A DNA stretch of 7,904 bases from Clostridia bacterium (GTDB lineage Bacteria > Bacillota > Clostridia > Christensenellales > Borkfalkiaceae), in the NCBI GenBank assembly GCA_017616925.1, contig JAFZXG010000014.1, positions 1 through 7,904 of the forward strand, given 5' to 3'. Made by a program: the position numbers and the translations under genes. A model generated the notes under the pieces. The model ran no database searches. It saw only the letters and a program-made list of their open reading frames with translations, and was not told the DNA's origin. This document shows positions 6,009 through 7,904 of this stretch, piece after piece; positions within the stretch are counted from its first letter, which is position 1; each line of letters begins with the position of its first letter.

Positions 6009-6797
6009 TTACGCTAATCTGTCGTCGCGGAAATAGAACAACTCCGCGCCGTCTTTTATATCGCCCTTTATCGCCTCGAAGAACTTTCCGAACCCGTACT
6101 CTTCGGCGGCGTAATGCGGTATCACCACGAGATTTTTACCCGCGTCGCACATTTCTTTGACGACGTGATGCGGAACGTCGGACGTTACTATTGTGTGCGC
6201 GTCGGTAATGCCGCCCGCCACGGCTTTTTCGGCGAAAGAATACCCGCCGCCGCAGAAACTCGCGACTTTTCCGACCGGATCTTTTCCCTTGCCGTAGAAC
6301 AGTATCTTGTCCGTTTTAAGTTCTTTTCCCGCGTTTCTTACGAATTCTGAAAGAGAACCTTCCGTAAAGAACTCTCTGCCGTACCCGCCGCCGTCCAAAG
6401 CGTCGAGTATCTTAAACTCTCCCGCGCCGAGTGCTTTTGACAGGTAAAAGTCTATCCCTTCTTTCGCGACGTCTAAATTAAGGTGCATCGAAATAACGCT
6501 TATTCCGCGTTTTATCGCCGAGATCACGGGCGCGGTCGCGGGATCGTCCGTCGAAAGACTCTTTACCGCGTGATAAATCGCGGGGTGATGCGTGACCATC
6601 AGATCGCACTTTTTACGGCTCGCAAACTCTACCGACTTGACCGAAAGATCGAGTGAAAACGCCACCCGTTCTACGATATCGGCACATTTTATAAGCAGTC
6701 CGCTGTTGTCGTATTCCCCGTTCGCTATGCATTTATAGCTTAATTCTATGGGCGCGCGGGCATCGAGTATTTTAAAAAATTCGTCTGTTTTCAGCAT
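6009..6797 (-). CDS. Nif3-like dinuclear metal centre hexameric protein (YqfO/YbgI family)
   Basis: This is a member of the widespread Nif3/DUF34 family, which forms hexameric rings with a two-metal site; it has been linked to GTP cyclohydrolase I type 2 activity, but its role is unsettled. The family landmarks are present: YDNSGLLI at 29-36, THHP with H70 and H71, HLNLD with H105 and D109, and PHYAAEE with H228 and E232. H70, H71, D109, H228 and E232 match the five expected metal ligands. The 262-residue length is that of the short form and lacks the inserted PII-like domain of the longer Firmicutes YqfO, between about residues 125 and 150. The start overlaps the end of trmK by 26 bases in another frame. 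The Shine-Dalgarno candidate GGAGAG lies more than ten bases upstream, so coupling to trmK is likely. The neighbouring trmK supports the identity. Confidence 0.93.
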   Translation of the reverse strand: MLKTDEFFKILDARAPIELSYKCIANGEYDNSGLLIKCADIVERVAFSLDLSVKSVEFASRKKCDLMVTHHPAIYHAVKSLSTDDPATAPVISAIKRGISVISMHLNLDVAKEGIDFYLSKALGAGEFKILDALDGGGYGREFFTEGSLSEFVRNAGKELKTDKILFYGKGKDPVGKVASFCGGGYSFAEKAVAGGITDAHTIVTSDVPHHVVKEMCDAGKNLVVIPHYAAEEYGFGKFFEAIKGDIKDGAELFYFRDDRLA

Positions 6798-7425
6798 ATT
6801 TTAACAGTCTCTCCGCTTTCTTTAACAATTTTTTCTTTTTTTCTTCGGACGAATTTTCGGCGTAGGCGGTCAGTTTTTCGGCTTCCTTTATAAGCATTTT
6901 TCTGAAATCTTCGGAAGGCGATATAAGATTCGTTCTTCCGAACTCCGCCTCTTCTTCCGTAAGCAAGTCCTCGCCCTTTTTCAGAACCATAAGATTATAA
7001 AATTTATCGTCGCTTTCGAAAACGTAATCGCTTATAATCCTATACCCCGCGGACACCGCGAACTTTCTTACTTTGTCGCAGTTTTTCATAGGTTGAAGCA
7101 CGAGATTTTCGGGTAATTCTTCCGCGCCTTTAAGTATCGATATAATCTCTTCTCCGCCCATACCCGCTATCAGCGCGGTATCGACGTTATATAGTCCGTC
7201 AAACCCGTCCGACACAACGCAGGTCGCTCTGCCGTAATCTATCTCTTTTTTTAAAAGCCTCTTCGCCTTTTCGAGACATTTCGGACTTATATCGGACGCT
7301 ACGGCGAAACGGCACTTGCCGCGCCGCAGCATTTCTTTCGCGACGTACCCGTGATCGCAACCCACGTCCGCGAAAACTTCGGAAACGGGTATCGCGTTTA
7401 CGATCTCTCCGATCCTGTCTTTCAT
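6772..7425 (-). CDS. trmK: tRNA (adenine(22)-N(1))-methyltransferase (TrmK)
   Basis: TrmK uses S-adenosylmethionine to methylate N1 of adenine 22 in the D-loop of certain tRNAs. The class I methyltransferase fold is visible: the SAM-binding glycine motif FADVGCDHGYV at 18-28, the acidic end of strand 2 at D45 (ASDISP), VVSDGFDGL at 70-78, and the family-specific IAGMGGEEI at 86-94 followed by LVLQPMKN at 108-115. The last 40 or so residues form a lysine-rich coiled coil, as in the Bacillus YqfN protein. The length of 217 residues is slightly short for the family but complete. Its ATG shares one base with the rpoD stop (TGATG) and no clear Shine-Dalgarno site is seen, so translation probably depends on ribosomes finishing rpoD. 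The position between rpoD and a Nif3-family gene is the standard Firmicutes order and strengthens the call. Confidence 0.93.
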   Translation of the reverse strand: MKDRIGEIVNAIPVSEVFADVGCDHGYVAKEMLRRGKCRFAVASDISPKCLEKAKRLLKKEIDYGRATCVVSDGFDGLYNVDTALIAGMGGEEIISILKGAEELPENLVLQPMKNCDKVRKFAVSAGYRIISDYVFESDDKFYNLMVLKKGEDLLTEEEAEFGRTNLISPSEDFRKMLIKEAEKLTAYAENSSEEKKKKLLKKAERLLKYAENRRIF

Positions 7426-7904
7426 CAGTCGAGAAAGTCTTTAAGCCGCTTTGAACGGCTGGGGTGGCGCAGTTTGCGCAGGGCTTTCGCTTCTATCTGT
7501 CTTATACGTTCTCTCGTGACGTTGAATTCCCTGCCCACTTCTTCGAGCGTTCTCGGTCTCCCGTCGTCAAGACCGTACCTTAAACGCAGAACTTTCTGCT
7601 CGCGCGGGGTAAGAGAATCCAGAACTTCGAGTATCTGTTCCCTGAGCATATTGCCCGAAACTTTTTCCTGCGGGGACGCGCTGCCTTCGTCTTCGATAAA
7701 GTCCGAAAGTCTGCTGTCTTCTTCTTCGCCGATAGGCGTCTCCAAGGATACGGGGTCCTGTGCTATCTTCTGGATCTCCCTTACCTTTTCTTCGGTAAAG
7801 CCCATTTCCTTTGCTATTTCTTCGGGCGTAGGCTCTCTGCCGAGTTCCTGTAAAAGCCGTCTCGATACTCTCACGAGTTTGTTTATGGTCTCTACCATAT
7901 GGAC
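7425..7904 (-). CDS. rpoD: RNA polymerase primary sigma factor RpoD/SigA, C-terminal part (runs off the window edge)
   Basis: This is the 3' end of the housekeeping sigma factor gene. The frame is open through the window edge, reading Val-His before the first Met at 7898, which matches the [10 protein letters not shown] sequence inside sigma factors, so the Met is internal and not a start. Counting from it, region 3 covers about 10-48 ([17 protein letters not shown]), the region 3.2 finger about 49-70 ([17 protein letters not shown]), and region 4 about 82-150, with RYGLDDG at 107-113 and the DNA-binding helix-turn-helix at about 118-138 ([19 protein letters not shown]), which contacts the -35 element. 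Regions 1 and 2 lie outside the window. It is the first visible gene of the operon ending at the terminator near 5229, and its TGA overlaps the trmK start. The match over region 4.2 leaves little doubt that this is a primary, not an alternative, sigma factor. Confidence 0.97.
   Translation of the reverse strand, partial: VHMVETINKLVRVSRRLLQELGREPTPEEIAKEMGFTEEKVREIQKIAQDPVSLETPIGEEEDSRLSDFIEDEGSASPQEKVSGNMLREQILEVLDSLTPREQKVLRLRYGLDDGRPRTLEEVGREFNVTRERIRQIEAKALRKLRHPSRSKRLKDFLD

Overview
The window is a stretch of bacterial housekeeping genes, all on the minus strand, so transcription runs from high to low coordinates. The gene content and order point to a Bacillota/Clostridia-type bacterium. 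A primary sigma factor is followed by trmK, a Nif3-family gene and a C4 zinc-ribbon gene; then an FtsK/SpoIIIE translocase is followed by rimO, pgsA and a CinA-like gene. Both clusters are familiar from Firmicutes genomes. Base composition looks moderate, roughly half GC, and I see no codon-use break that suggests recent transfer. I cannot name a genus.

Layout in transcription order: (1) 7904-7425, the 3' part of rpoD/sigA; (2) 7425-6772, trmK; (3) 6797-6009, a Nif3-like dinuclear-metal protein; (4) 5978-5286, a coiled-coil plus zinc-ribbon protein. The first three genes overlap or abut and the fourth follows after about 30 bases, so they look like one operon. It ends at a strong intrinsic terminator at 5264-5229 (12-bp stem, UUCG loop, eight U). 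A new promoter follows (TTGTAA-N17-TATAAT with an extended -10, 5153-5125). It drives (5) the DNA translocase gene, 5119-2144; (6) rimO, 2137-827; (7) pgsA, 830-246; and (8) the 5' end of a CinA-like gene, 249 to the window edge. Genes 5-8 are separated by 6 bases or overlap by 4 bases, so they look co-transcribed and partly translationally coupled.

The most notable observation is that the ftsK/spoIIIE gene is interrupted by a single in-frame TAG codon (3658-3656). The four-helix membrane domain and acidic linker lie before it; the complete motor and gamma domains lie after it in the same frame, together with the conserved lead-in to the motor. The TAG sits inside a run of Glu codons, so it is one substitution away from GAG. 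A second point is the start of this gene. The promoter would begin the transcript almost exactly on the first ATG, giving a leaderless message, whereas a TTG codon 42 bases downstream has a well-placed Shine-Dalgarno sequence. A third is the last gene, whose N-terminal domain aligns by eye with CinA but has lost the usual motif residues.

I found no mobile element, CRISPR array, tRNA or rRNA gene, and nothing that looks like a new defence or biosynthetic system. The only sizeable gap (5120-5285, 166 bases) is explained by the terminator and promoter.
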